DNA of 64,000 nt from Siphonodentalium dalli. Its lineage: Eukaryota > Mollusca > Scaphopoda > Gadilida > Siphonodentaliidae. The notes beneath the pieces were generated by a model. That model saw only the letters and a list, made by a program, of their open reading frames with translations. It was not told where the DNA came from and did no database searches. The stretch covers positions 55,593,899-55,657,898 of the forward strand of contig CP136067.1 in NCBI GenBank assembly GCA_032622095.1. Direction: 5' to 3'. The translations under genes were made by a program, and so were the position numbers. Below, piece after piece: positions 32,513 to 44,196 of this stretch (position 1 is its first letter; every line of letters starts with the position of its first letter).

Positions 32513-33721
32513 ATGTTCACAAAATGTACATTTGTTTCTCTGTTCTTCCTTGTTGGTCTGACTTGCGTCGTCGCATCCGAAATAAGTATGTTCAAGCAGC
32601 TATATGACAACATAACAGCGAATTATTCACCTAGTCTTCTACCTGTGCGATTCGAGAATGATACGATATACGTCGACGTGGTGCTCAGCCTGGTGACAGT
32701 CACAAAATTGGACGACATTACTCAATCAATGTGGTCAGGTATAAATATCGAAGCAAAGTGGACTGATCCGCTTCTCACGTGGGATCCCCAATTTTTCCGC
32801 GGCATCAAAAGCATCAAAATGCCAGGCAAAGACGTGTGGAAACCGTATTTTCAACCAATGAATATTTATGAAGCATCAGCAGACTTTTCCAACAGTTTCC
32901 TACCTGTGAACGTTAGCAACGATGGCGGCGTCTACATGGTTACTTCTGGGACTTTGCAGAGCAAATGCAATATCGACGTGACATCATTTCCGTTTGATAA
33001 ACACGATTGCAGCCTTATAATTTCTCAATGGATGTACACACCAGAAGAGGTTACCATAAGAAATGTTACAATAACAAGGGACTATTACGATGCGGATGGG
33101 GTGTGGAACCTTACTAACTGGAGTATTTCAATGGACAAGTGGTACACTGGTGTTCAGTATATGAATATTTCAGTGACCGCCGAGAGACTGTCGCAGTTTA
33201 TGGCGGTTACATTAATAGCGCCGGTAATGCTACTTAACATTCTGAATGTTGGTGTTTTCATGATACCGCCGGATTCTGGGGAGAAAATTTCCTTCGCCGT
33301 TACAGCATGGCTTACGTTCGCAGTATTCATGAGTTTTATATCTGGTTATCTGCCCGAAGGTGGTAGAAAAGTCTGCTATCTTTCGTTGTATCTGCTGGTT
33401 ATGCTGGTACAACGTTCGGTTGTTGTCATGGCAACAATTGTAACGGTATATGTCCACAACCTAACCGGAGATATTCCCGGTCGTTTAAACGGATTAATGT
33501 TTGTTTCTATGCTGGGCCGAAAGACGATTGCCCCCAAGAAAGATAGTTTAGAACCTGAAAATAACGAAAATGCAACCCAGGGAGATAAGTCTACTCGCAG
33601 TACCCGTATCCACACATGGAAGGATGTCAGTTCAAAGATGGACACGGCGTTCTTCTTGGTTATTTTCGCGACATCTATATTGCTGAATGTCAGATTTAAT
33701 CCAATGTGTGTATCTGGTTGA
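32513..33721 (+). CDS. Cys-loop ligand-gated ion channel subunit (nicotinic receptor-like), copy 3
   Basis: Intronless, 402 residues from the ATG that aligns with copy 2; another in-frame ATG at 32474 would add 13 residues but has no counterpart in copy 2. Signal peptide, then MFKQLYDNIT. Cys loop C152-C166 with 13 residues between. Loops D (WTDPLLTWDP), A (DVWKPYFQP) and B (QWMYTPEEV) are recognisable. GEK at 256-258 precedes M2; M3 and M4 follow with a short cytoplasmic loop. Like the other copies it lacks the loop C vicinal Cys pair and has the cation-type -1' Glu. Differences from copy 2 are concentrated in the first beta strands and the M3-M4 loop. AATAAA at about 33765 could be the polyadenylation signal. 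A homo- or hetero-pentamer partner is not evident. Confidence 0.95.
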   Translation: MFTKCTFVSLFFLVGLTCVVASEISMFKQLYDNITANYSPSLLPVRFENDTIYVDVVLSLVTVTKLDDITQSMWSGINIEAKWTDPLLTWDPQFFRGIKSIKMPGKDVWKPYFQPMNIYEASADFSNSFLPVNVSNDGGVYMVTSGTLQSKCNIDVTSFPFDKHDCSLIISQWMYTPEEVTIRNVTITRDYYDADGVWNLTNWSISMDKWYTGVQYMNISVTAERLSQFMAVTLIAPVMLLNILNVGVFMIPPDSGEKISFAVTAWLTFAVFMSFISGYLPEGGRKVCYLSLYLLVMLVQRSVVVMATIVTVYVHNLTGDIPGRLNGLMFVSMLGRKTIAPKKDSLEPENNENATQGDKSTRSTRIHTWKDVSSKMDTAFFLVIFATSILLNVRFNPMCVSG

Positions 33722-34320
33722 CTTGCGATAGTTTCTCAAACGGACATAATGCGTATCTGTGTGAATAAAGTTGTCCGCTCCGTGGCGCTACGCTAGATTT
33801 ATGAGAGTCATGATTTTGAATTTTGTCAAACTTTAACCCATACTGCTGGTTGCATATCTGTTGACATGGAAGAGTTTTAATGATCGCCATCGCAAGTCGG
33901 GATTTACAGACGGAGGGATTGGTATATGTGACGAAAATGAAAACCTCTTATTCGGGAGAGATATGAGTCGAGGACTTACCTAGTTCATTTCTGCTTAATG
34001 CCATTGCCTTATAGTGAAGCGAAAGACTCGTGTCGCGTCGTGTTGTGTTATCTTTGTCAATTGGCAGAACACAGAAATTCATATATACGAATAATATACA
34101 GTTAACCTTCGATCCCGGAGTTATATTGCCGTTCGTTTAATAACGATGAATTGGTCACCAAATAAGGACTAAATGTTTACAACTGAGCTTGTTTAGTGAA
34201 ATAGTACGATAGATGTGGTTGGAATTTGGGCAATATTAGTTGCTACAATTTGTTAGTATATAGTGTGTATGTACTCACGGAGCAGTTTGACACTAATTGA
34301 TAAACATACGTTTAGACAGT
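33722..34320. other. 3' flank of receptor copy 3
   Basis: Duplicate of 25908-26435. It includes an extra stretch (about 34112-34160) not in the copy 2 flank, and lacks the insertion found after copy 2. Confidence 0.7.
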
Positions 34321-35390
34321 GTGATTATTTGACTATGTTGTTATTCCTAACGGTCGAGACGAGGCCTTGGTACATGTAGATCGCAGTTAGACAGGAGTAG
34401 TATTGGCCGACACTCTGCCCCACCACCCATGGGGCCAGAGTGACGGGGCCCGGTTCTGTGACCCGTCACTCTGGCCCACCCCCTCGCTCGTCGGCACTCT
34501 GGCCCATACGCCGTGACAGTATTCATCTGTAGCATGTCCACTGGATTTCTGTCAGGCCTATGTCGCGCACGGCGCGTAGTAATACAAGCAGTCGCATGCT
34601 TGTTAGGACGGACTTCCACGGTATTGTATTCTTCCGCGTGCCACACATTCACCGGCTTCGCCATGGCATCCGGTTTGAGTTGTATGTATATAGTGCCATT
34701 ATGTGGGTGTATCGGTTCCAGCAAAAATTAGCGCCAAATTCGGAATCGCCGACCTGGATAGAATTTCGGCTTTATTCGAGCGTCACAGACAATTTTCAAT
34801 TTAATTTTTCAATTTATTTTCGGATATATGTATGAACATAACATCCACAAGGCGGGAGCCATAGACTGTTTTGGTGTGAATTGTGTACGGTACGGCTACA
34901 TTTTTCTTCTTGGTGTGAACACAACAGCTTGTGTAGTGTTCTGCGGCCTCGTTTTCACCGAAGTCAGGCGCCGACGCAGACTCAGGCGGTAGGCAATGCA
35001 GAACTAGATTTGCATATCGGGACATCAAATTATACATGTACATGTACCGACACATCGATTTACTAATGTATCGTTTTCAATAATAGTGACGTCCAAATAT
35101 AGTCGTGACAGGTTAATTCATAACCTACCTGTCCCATCATGCAATGACGACCAAACATTTTAAATTATGGGGTCTAAATTATAAATGGTATGAAATTTCA
35201 CACACGGTAGTACACTACTGAAATAGAAATTTGATTTCTGTTGATTGGAATTTCATGAAAATTCAGAGCGACGTATGCTATTTAGACCTCATATTACACC
35301 TAGTAAATAATGTAACGTTAACGTGTGTCCCATCACTGTGTTGTTATTTTATGTGGCTTGTAATGTAGCATACATAACTTAAACCACATG
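34321..35390. other. Intergenic with a local GC-rich patch
   Basis: About 34345-34510 is unusually GC-rich for this window and carries a perfect 16-bp stem (GGGCCAGAGTGACGGG at 34432-34447 with 34462-34477). The overlapping frames at 34347-34835 have no motif. The rest is ordinary AT-rich DNA. Confidence 0.5.
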
Positions 35391-35392
35391 GC

Positions 35393-35815
35393 GGTTTGCG
35401 CTCCAAAATACACATAATATTATTCGCTTTTGAGTTTTTCTCAGTGTCGAAATTGGTCGATATATATCTGAATTACCTTTGTACGAGCATTCTGTAACCC
35501 AAAAAGGCGCGTTGAAGTAATGAAAAATACAACTGTGAATACGGTGTTTGGTCCCCAAATACAAAAAAGAGAAAAGAACGTTCCGTGGTAGTTTATTCCT
35601 GATATAGTAGCAATAAAGGCGAAAATTTGAAACAGCTGTAAATGGCTGTGACTTTGGCAAGTGTTTTTTTCCCCAGAGCATATGAAGCCGGTAGATCAAT
35701 AGTTCGTTTATGTATCGCCCTGTTGTATCCGTCGCTCCAAATTACGCGGAAAACAATTTGGAGGTTCGAATGACCCATGTCCGTTTGAGTGGATATTGCT
35801 TGAATAAGGTAGAGT
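35393..35815. repeat. Dispersed repeat, copy 1
   Basis: TTTGCGCTCCAAAATA at its left edge also begins the copy at 39478. The block with CATATGAAGCCGGTAGATCAATA and AATGACCCATGTCCGTTTGAG reappears at about 45492-45585. No coding content is recognised; it is an unclassified interspersed element. Confidence 0.55.
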
Positions 35816-37310
35816 GTACCTCATAATCGTGAAAACTATTTAAGTTACAGTTGACGCCGTCGTCAAGGACATTGTCTACATAATCGGCGACAAGACACAT
35901 TTTTTATTGAACGTTTTAAAAATAAACCAATAGGTGTGCCATAAATTAAGGGGGTTCTGTACGCGAACCCGACTATTCATTAGACACCTTCCACTTTATT
36001 CAACGGAAAATATGCTACAATGAATTAATTTGAGTCCAGTATGCTTGCTGAATAAACACGCATGCTCAAAAGAACAGCAGGTATCAACATGTAAATTATA
36101 TAAAATACAGTTTATGACTCTTGAAAGCCATTAACTCGATTACGATATATTAGAAATTTCTGGTTTTGCGACGTAACCACAATTACATAACGGACGATGA
36201 ATTGGGACAATTAGAAATTAGCACACGGCATGCAGAAAGAGCAATCACGAAATATATGACATGAAATTCAAGACATCCGCTGATGATTTATCAACAATTT
36301 ATTAATACCTGGATGTGGTGACATAAATTATATATAACATTTTATTTGTCATATTTCGTCTTGGAATATAGTATGGGCAGAATCAGAAGATCTCTTTGGC
36401 GATGCATGCCGGTTTGTTGTTTCATCTGTCAATTGGAATCATTGAGTGGTTCAAAGATCGTACTCAAATAAAAGTGAACAAACACATTTTCTTGCAAATG
36501 GCGTGGATGATATTCTATATATAGGATCCAACTACACCGAGAAGCTTCACAAGACTTCGGTGAAGACCGCATTACAGTTAATTACTTCATAAATGTATTA
36601 GAGCATCCGCCCTGCAAGGAGTTGGACAGAACGCAACCATGAGGGGGTCTGACCGCGTGTGATAAGTACAATGCTTCAATATCTGTTTACCACGATGTAA
36701 AATGCATATCCTCATATATACTTATCATACAGACATAATTCCGGGCTAAATCCACAATTCGTGACGAATTTAATCACATTCGACCCAATAAGATACGGCA
36801 TACATGTCTAATGCGCTAAGTATGTATACGGTGCCGACTACTTATACTTGGTCCTGGGCAACATACATTTATCCTCGTGCAAATAGGTTCATATTGGACA
36901 TAATATTTACACCGGTTCATATTGGACTTATTTTAATTTTAAATAACCCCATAGTCAGCTAAAACCAGTTATTTCGTTAAATGGGCCGCAGGCCCGCAGT
37001 GAAAACAGAGCCGCGTCGATGAAGAAATGTAGATTAAATAGTGCCGATATGGGCTTATTTCGTATGGAAATAGTACCACATTGGATTGTTATAAAAACGG
37101 GCGTTTAGGTCCATATTGAGCGTATATTGAGGTTAAATAATGCCAATATGAGGTTATTTCGCTCATTAAAAGAATGCCGTTATATGCTTATTCTTAAGAA
37201 AACAGGCTACTCGGGGGCAGGTGTGTTGGAGTTCCGATAATTCCGCCATGTCCACGTGGGTTCATTGTTCTATGCATGGCGCATCAGACTCCGCGAGATT
37301 TTCTAAAGTA
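35816..37310. other. No gene recognised
   Basis: AT-rich. Around 36950-37160 short variants of TTAAATAATGCCAATATGAGGTTATTTCG recur two or three times. Nothing coding is visible. Confidence 0.4.
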
Positions 37311-38286
37311 TTGAGATTTTTAAGGACTTTGCTAACCCAATTTTCCCCAAATTTAATGGTTTATGTTTATGTTTAATAGAGGTTTATGTTCATTTTGATA
37401 ATAATCACAGTAACCAAACCCATGGATGCAACATTTTAAGAGTATAATCCATGGTAGATTATGTTAGAAATTCTAAATGTGAAATTTATAGAAGTTTTTA
37501 AAATCTATTTTTTCGAACCCAAATTCAACAAACACAAACATCATATCTAAGAAAAAGATATTGGTATGTGTACTGAACACTGTGAAGAATGACGAACAAT
37601 AAAGATATAGTCACATTTCTTCAGTGTTATTCAGATTTTTGGCTTGGAAGCAGTTGTTTACAAATGGTAAATTTCATTTCTCAGTGAAGCTATTTGGGAA
37701 CTGAATTTGATGGGTCAAGTTAATGTTCACTCAAGCCAGCTGGGTTTATGACCAGCAGGTGCTGACCCATGAGAATAACATATCCTGATTGGTGACCTAG
37801 TTTCTGGGTATGGGATACCCCCATATTGAGGATTACACAGTTCTTTTGTCAAGAGAGTCACAACACACCACTGTCCACAGATATTAACACTTAACTGTCA
37901 CCTCACAACAAGCGATGTCAGGCAAGTTACTCAATAATTTGTAAACAGTCGGTTCTTAGTAATTTTATCAAAGAATGCTTGATAAATATGAATATTATTT
38001 TATTGTTCATTATTCTTCACAGTGTTCAGTACACATTGCCATATTTTGTTCTTAGATATGGACTTTGTGTTTGTTGAATTTGGGTTCAAAAAATAGATTT
38101 AAAAAACCTCTATAAATTTCACCTTACTATTTCTAACATATTTCACATGAATTATACTCTTAAAATGTTGCATTCATGGGTTTGGTTACTGTGTTTAGTA
38201 ATAAAAGTAAATTAAACCTTTATTTTGACTCCATCAAATTTGGGGAAAATTGGGTTAGAAAAGTCCTTAAATATCTATCAAGATGT
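37311..38286. mobile_element. Foldback element of about 975 bp with 300-bp inverted arms
   Basis: 37311-37610 and about 37985-38286 are reverse complements, sharing AAGGACTTTGCTAACCCAAT and ACACTGTGAAGAATGA (as their complements in the right arm) with scattered differences. The 375-base centre is not coding. No transposase is seen; this is a non-autonomous foldback or long-TIR MITE. Confidence 0.8.
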
Positions 38287-38392
38287 TGACTACCAATAAT
38301 TATGTTCGTGACAGTTGTGTGTGCGTGAACATTTTAATAATATGTCAGTAGATTAAGAAACAAACCATAGTACATGTAGTATGTATTATAGA

Positions 38393-39163
38393 TCAATATT
38401 CAGGGTAAGGATATAAGGCAGATTTTCGGTATTTTATACCAAGCATTGCTAAAAATTGTTCGAACTCTGCATACACAAATTGAACTCCACTATCCGAGGT
38501 GATTGTCTCATGATAGCCCCGTCGCACGAAGAGATCACTCAACGTTTGTATTATGGATATTGACGTTATTGAATTAGTAGTTGCTATTTCTGTCCATCTG
38601 GAACGAATGTCATTTACCGTGATTAGTACCCTCTTTCTCTTTGGGCTATCTGAATTCATCCAAAAATGTATATTTAAATGTACTGTGTTTTTCGCTTATT
38701 GTGCATGACTTTTTTTCAAAGTCTCAATTTGACTATCCATTTTAGGTTTGTATATGCCAACAAATAGCATTAATACATTTTTCCTTAATTTTCACAATAA
38801 CTGGATGCCCTTTATGTGCCATCACAAGAGTTTTATTTTGGAGCGAGGCAGGGATAACTGTTCTTAAACCCGTTGACAGAAATCAGTCGTCCCAAACTGT
38901 TAATTCGTCTTTTATGAGTTCATAAGTTCCGGCAAACATATCGCGAATATTCAAAAAAAACGGGTGAGTATCGTGAGCATTCATGCTTCTGTTCACAAAA
39001 TGCCACTAGGCCTTCCAATGATTTAGGCATGATTGTGAATATATATAGTATGTTCTAGGGTCTCGGCAACATTTGAGTCAATGGCACAACACGACTTAAG
39101 ATATCAGCAACTTGATCGTTTTTTCCCGGCAGATACTGAACTTTGAAATCTATCTGACCAGCG
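38393..39163 (-). pseudogene. Ty3/Gypsy retrotransposon pol relic: RNase H end and integrase
   Basis: On the minus strand: VQYLPGKNDQVADILSR (about 39145-39090), the C-terminal end of Gypsy RNase H. Next IKDELTV and VIPASL, then AHKGHPVIVKIK with the downstream C/W pattern of the HHCC zinc-binding integrase domain (about 38840-38760). The integrase core follows with NDIRSRWTE and ITSDSGVQF (about 38630-38480), which holds the second Asp of the DDE triad. Stops and frameshifts separate the blocks. The first Asp and the final Glu regions are not recognisable. No LTRs were found flanking it. Confidence 0.75.
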
Positions 39164-39253
39164 GCATATCATGATGAGTTTGTTGCATGTACCCTATGTA
39201 CTTAATCCCTTCTATATTAAATACTCATTGACGAGTAGTTCCATTAGGACATG

Positions 39254-39305
39254 TTAAGATAACAAGTTAAAACAAACGACCAGTTGAGCTTATTATCCGA
39301 GCATA
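39254..39305. repeat. Diverged copy of the hairpin at 2877-2928
   Basis: ACATGTTAAGATAACAAGTT and its degenerate inverted partner, preceded by GACGAGTAGTTCCATTAGG, parallel the hairpin at 2877. Both fall in intergenic DNA. Confidence 0.45.
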
Positions 39306-39477
39306 ATGAAAATTAATCTTTGCTCAAATTTCCTAAACACCCCTCCATTGCAGATGAACACAGCATTCCAATATGTACATTTATAACTCGGTGGACGAAT
39401 CCATCCAGTATAGAAAGGGTTATCAGCTATGACAATGCTATGTCTAAGTGCCGAAGGTGGTGGCCAAGGTTATATGT

Positions 39478-39905
39478 CGATTTGCGCTCCAAAATATAAT
39501 TATTAATATTTGCGTTTGAAATTTTGCCGGTATCGAAATATATAAATCTACAAATACCTGCACTACCTTTCTACGCGCATCAGAACTCCCAGAAAGTCAC
39601 ATTGAAGTCATGACAAATACAATGAACTTCGAGCACGATGTTTGGACCCAAAACAAACAACAGCCATGTGCACGACATGGACCAATAAAGAGCGTTCCTT
39701 GTTAGTCTATTCATTGTATGGTAGACATAAAGATCGTTTATTTCACTTCTGCATTTGTGAAAAATTGAAAGTAGCTCGAAAATCACTGTGTAGGAACTGT
39801 TACATCGGAAATCGTTCTATCGACGGTAGTGTGATGGTTCTTGTCTGATTTGTTACGGTTCCTGATGATTGAAAATAATCATTTTTGTGACAAAATCACG
39901 CATAA
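39478..39905. repeat. Dispersed repeat, copy 2, with a part inverted at 45.3 kb
   Basis: 39478-39780 resembles 35393-35640. Its right part (about 39785-39905, CACTGTGTAGGAACTGTTAC and GTGATGGTTCTTGTCTGATT) is repeated in reverse complement at about 45325-45455. Confidence 0.6.
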
Positions 39906-40730
39906 TTATATATATCTTGAATATATTAAACTTTCCTGAATTAACAGAGGCTGCAGAAGTGCCGTGTTATCGAAACCTGAACTCTAGACCACAATTAACT
40001 CGGTATTAGCGAGTTAACGCGTAAATATCAACATGTTACCACTGAAAATCAAGCCACGTGGACGCAATTTCTTTGTTTTTCGTGGCGTATAAAATATGAA
40101 ACGCATTCTGAAGACAAACACTGACTATAAAGTGTACCCGTGTTATTCGTTTGTAAAATAGCTGAGAAAGTATCCCGATAGGGGTTGATAATTGGGAGCT
40201 GTGACCTCGTAATCAACACGGGTGCGTGTTACGGTTCTATTTCAAACCGATCATGGCTGTGACGGTTCTGTCCATGAGATTTATTCGAACGATTTCTGCA
40301 CTTGGGTCCGAAAATCGTCTTGTGTATCTGACATTTTAAACCAGATAATGGCTGTAGCTTATGTAATTTGCATAATAGAACAGGTATATTAATACAATAA
40401 ATACCTAATACGGGAGATTAAGTGACAATAATAGGCAGAAATAAAATATTGAAAGTCCCGATGAGTATAGTATCATAATCATGCCCGCCTATATGAATGA
40501 CCAATGGTAATATAAACCTATCCTCAGGAGAATATGATATGTTATATTCATTTACTTAATCTGGGCATTATTGAAAGATCCAGGTGTGACAATATTTCAA
40601 TTCCAGCGCCATCATATTTCCTCCTCTGAAGTCCGCCTGAGGGACATTTACACATGTTTGTCGCCCAGACATGAATATAACTTATGAAATCACGTTCAAC
40701 TGAATCACTGATAGGTTATGACGTGATTGG
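39906..40730. other. No gene recognised
   Basis: AT-rich intergenic DNA. GTATAAAATA at about 40087 is TATA-like but no coding frame follows. Confidence 0.4.
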
Positions 40731-40734
40731 GGTG

Positions 40735-42330
40735 GTGGTGGGGGGGGGGGGGTGCTTAATTGGTGTCTATCCCCAACTTTGGTCAAAATGTTCAACAGTT
40801 ACAAATTTCTTATCTTACAATAGATTGGTTTGAAATTTAACACCAACAATATGTTCAAATTGTTCTTTTAATTTGATTTGACAACAATTTAATAGTGGGG
40901 ATTTTGTCGTTTTTAGACTAATATTTGCATACTTTCCTACACTTTAAACATGTAATCAACCACATTTGACATATACAAATGGACACTTCTTCTTTAGAGT
41001 TGATCCAAAACTCATCATGGGTGGACATGAAGTAAGGAGCAGGTGTGATCTAGTTTTCTATAGCACATTTCCCCCCCCCCCCAATTGGCAAGAAACTGGT
41101 TTAATTGACAAATAATCTAATTCCATTTAATTAGTATGCTTTGTATTAAATAATGTATGCTCTTTTGCAAAATAAATCATCTCTCTCTCTCTCTCCATCT
41201 GTTGGGAACTTTCCAATCTTGTGGGGGTGGGGGCGCCAGGTTGGAAACTTCCAACACTTGGGAATCTTGAAGCCAGTTTATATGTTTTTTGCAATTTCCA
41301 GGTTCAGATATCCACATTTTCTCACTGGGCCCATGTATCCTGAGTTTCTCCCCCGGTTTGCATGGTGGCCAATCAAAGGCTACTGATCAATTCACTTGAG
41401 AATGGTATACAATCTAGAGCTATACTGTGTCATGCAGTTGGGGAAAACCAAAGCCCAGGCCTTGTGTATGAGTTTGGTCTGTTTCAAGGGGATGGTGCGG
41501 TTGGAAATTCCAAGGTGGACGCCCCAACACTGGATACCCTCCACCCCACGTCCCTACTCACTTGACACGTTAGTAGCGAGGAATAATAATGTGCCTTGTA
41601 ATAGTCAGGTTCAGACACCCATAACACTAATTTTTAATGATTCATTTGTATGAATGTTTTGCTAATAATTCAAACAATCTGTTACTGCATGTTGAATTTA
41701 ATAGCTGAGCATTCCTACAAATGAATCAATAGGATTCAAGTAGCTGCTCTTTATAGCACATTTAGTCATCAAAGAATTAACATCCATATAATAATATTTG
41801 TAACTGCATGATTCTTTTCTATTTGTTATATGTTACTGCTTGTTGAACTTAATAGCTAAGAATTCCTACTAATTAATCAATAGGATTCAAGTCAATTCTC
41901 ATTACAGCGCATTTAGTAACCAAAGGTTTAACAACCATATAATAATATTTGTAACTGTAGGATTCTTTGCTTTTTTATATCTTCTATTAAAAAATCAGAG
42001 ATCCCTAGTCAATCTAAAATATGATTGAATGGAAGATTACCGTGCTTGTATATGCTTTAATAGCTGCATATTCTAGAATTCTAGAATTTAACCTAGATAA
42101 TCAGCATCCAGCAAGCGGATGCCCGACATAATTTTCATAAACTGCGTAATCAGAGAATTGTATGGGTGTCAACTAACTTTTAACGTCTTATTTTTGGCTT
42201 TTTGTTGAGTAAAATACGTCTACGAAAATAGACAACACTGTCTAGCCGATGTGCCCGGCCCTCTTCGTCCGGGTTATTTAGGGATTTTTGTTTGTGATCG
42301 TCTCCGCCTGGGCAAACTATTGTTCGATCG
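40735..42330. repeat. Repeat-rich block with G/C homopolymers, a (CT)n tract and a 151-bp duplication
   Basis: A G run of about 15 at 40740, a C run at about 41070 and a CT microsatellite at 41179-41196. Variants of GGTTGGAAATTTCCAA occur at about 41240 and 41500. A direct duplication starts at 41681 and 41832 (GTTACTGCATGTTGAATTTA and GTTACTGCTTGTTGAACTTA). Frames at 41153-41653 are not convincing genes. Confidence 0.6.
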
Positions 42331-42337
42331 GCCCGGA

Positions 42338-42790
42338 AACATGCCTATATGAGCGAATATGGTCAAGGTCAAGGACATGGTCGCACGTGAAATTGGACCC
42401 ACCCATATTGTTCCCGGGATCAAAGTAGGCCTACATTATACCAAATTTGAGTCGGATTGGTCGAGGTCCAGAAACATGCCCATATGAGCGAGGTCAAGGT
42501 CAAGGACATGGTCGCAAGTGAAATTGGACCCGCCCATATTGTTCCCGTGATCAAATTAGAACCAGCTACCAAATTTGAGTGGGATCGGTCGAGGTCCAGA
42601 AACATGCCTATATGAGCGTATTTGAGCGAGGTCAAGGTCAAGGACACGGACGCACGTGAAATTGGACCCGCCCATATTGTTCCCCGGATCAAAGTAGGCC
42701 TACACACCAAATTTGAGTCGGATCGGTCGAGCAGTTTTTCGAGTCTATAACACAAATACATACATACAGACAGAAGTTCCAAAATATATA
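42338..42790. repeat. Three tandem copies of a repeat of about 130 bp with a SINE/MITE-like tail
   Basis: Copies begin GAAACATGCC(T/C)ATATGAGCG at about 42338, 42473 and 42598. Each contains GGTCAAGGTCAAGGACA, GGACCCGCCCATATTGTTCC and ACCAAATTTGAGTCGGAT. The last copy runs into CGAGCAGTTTTTCGAGTCTATAA and a CATACATACAGACAGA tract. That tail type is common at the end of dispersed repeats in invertebrates. Confidence 0.75.
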
Positions 42791-43124
42791 ATAGATAAAA
42801 TACAAGACATATAACTCTATATATCCCGTCTACGCAGGGATGTGGATAGAGGGTCTCCGCTGGGGGGGGGGTGTCCACCTTGGGAATTTCCAACTGCACC
42901 CCCCCCCCCTTGAGTCGGAATCGCACCAACACAACTTTTTGCATAATTCCATTTGCACCCCCCCCCCTTGTACCTCATGCTCAGGCCTAATTTCCTATAT
43001 ATTCATAAGCCATGCTTCTATTTTCCCAGTATGAGAACATTATGATATTTTAACCTGAAAATTGCCCCCCAAAAAAACAACTAGTGATCTAATTCCAGAC
43101 AAATGCACACAGCTACCGACAACA

Positions 43125-43720
43125 GACCAGGAAACACCGGGCCGACCATGGTTGTTCGGCCCGGTGTGAGAAAATTTTGAAAAACTATACAAGAAAATCG
43201 CAAATCCTAGCATCTAGACTGGCCTCAACTGAAGCTTTCCTAGTGTTGGAAATTTCAAACCTCATGCTCCCCCTCAGGTTGTAAAATTCTTCAACTGATG
43301 ACCATTTATGTCTACAAGTTTGACCAAATGTAGTAAAATATTGTTTTGCTAAACTAATTAGCAGTTTTGTATTGGCCATGTGGATGGGGCAATGACACAC
43401 CGGGCCGACCATGGTTCGGCCCGGTGTGCGAACATTTTGAAATCTGAACAAGAAAATCGCAAAATCCTAACATCTAGACTAGCGTCAAGCCTTCCTACTG
43501 TTGAAAATTTCAAACCCTACACCCCCACTTAGGTTGGAAAATTTCCAACTGATGACAATTCCAATGACAATGTTGACCAATTGTATGACAATATTGTTTT
43601 CTTAAAGTTTTTGACTGGCCACGGGGGAGGGACCAGGACACAAGCTTTCCAAGTGTTGGAAATTTCCAACCTGTCACCTCCTTAAGGTTGGAAAATTTCC
43701 AACTGATGACCATTTCTGTC
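43125..43720. repeat. Tandem units of about 260 bp with GGCCCGGTGTG and TTGGAAATTTCCAA palindromes
   Basis: Units starting with ACCGGGCCGACCATGG (about 43136 and 43399) each have a hairpin closing at CGGCCCGGTGTG, followed by AAGAAAATCGCAAA, CATCTAGACT and GTTGGAAATTTC-type blocks. A third, partial unit begins near 43620. TTGGAAATTTCCAA is a perfect 14-bp palindrome. Frames at 43185-43896 derive from this repeat. Confidence 0.7.
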
Positions 43721-44196
43721 AAAATTTTTGACCAAAAATAGGAACATATGCAAATATTGGTCGAAAAACAATAAATTCCCCCTAATAAATTGTTTATACC
43801 TGAAATTTGTAATTTCCAACTATTGAAAATATAGCTCTCAGCTGGGGGGGGGGCGGTGAGACCCCCCTCTAGCCACATCCCCGCGTCTACGCTCACGCTT
43901 TACGATTTCCAGCGCAATGAAATTTCACTATTGTTAACCGGCTGTTGACTCATGGTAATGTCGGGCCTGCAAAACGCGTTATTTTTCAAACTAGCTGGCG
44001 ACTTTGTGAATTTTGATAGGCGTAACACAGCTTATTGGATAAGCATATAAAGGCAGTGTAATTCGTCGAAATTAATGACAAGTGGTGCAAATTTCAACTT
44101 AATGCATAGTTTGTTGTGTTTATCTTTGTATACTTTCACAAAATTGGCAGTTTGAACCATGTACCATGGCAAATATTAGCAATAGTTTTACCCGTA

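Noticed and set aside
34347-34835. Candidate gene in the GC-rich patch
   Set aside because: Several overlapping frames on both strands are expected from GC-rich DNA with few stops; no domain or conservation seen.
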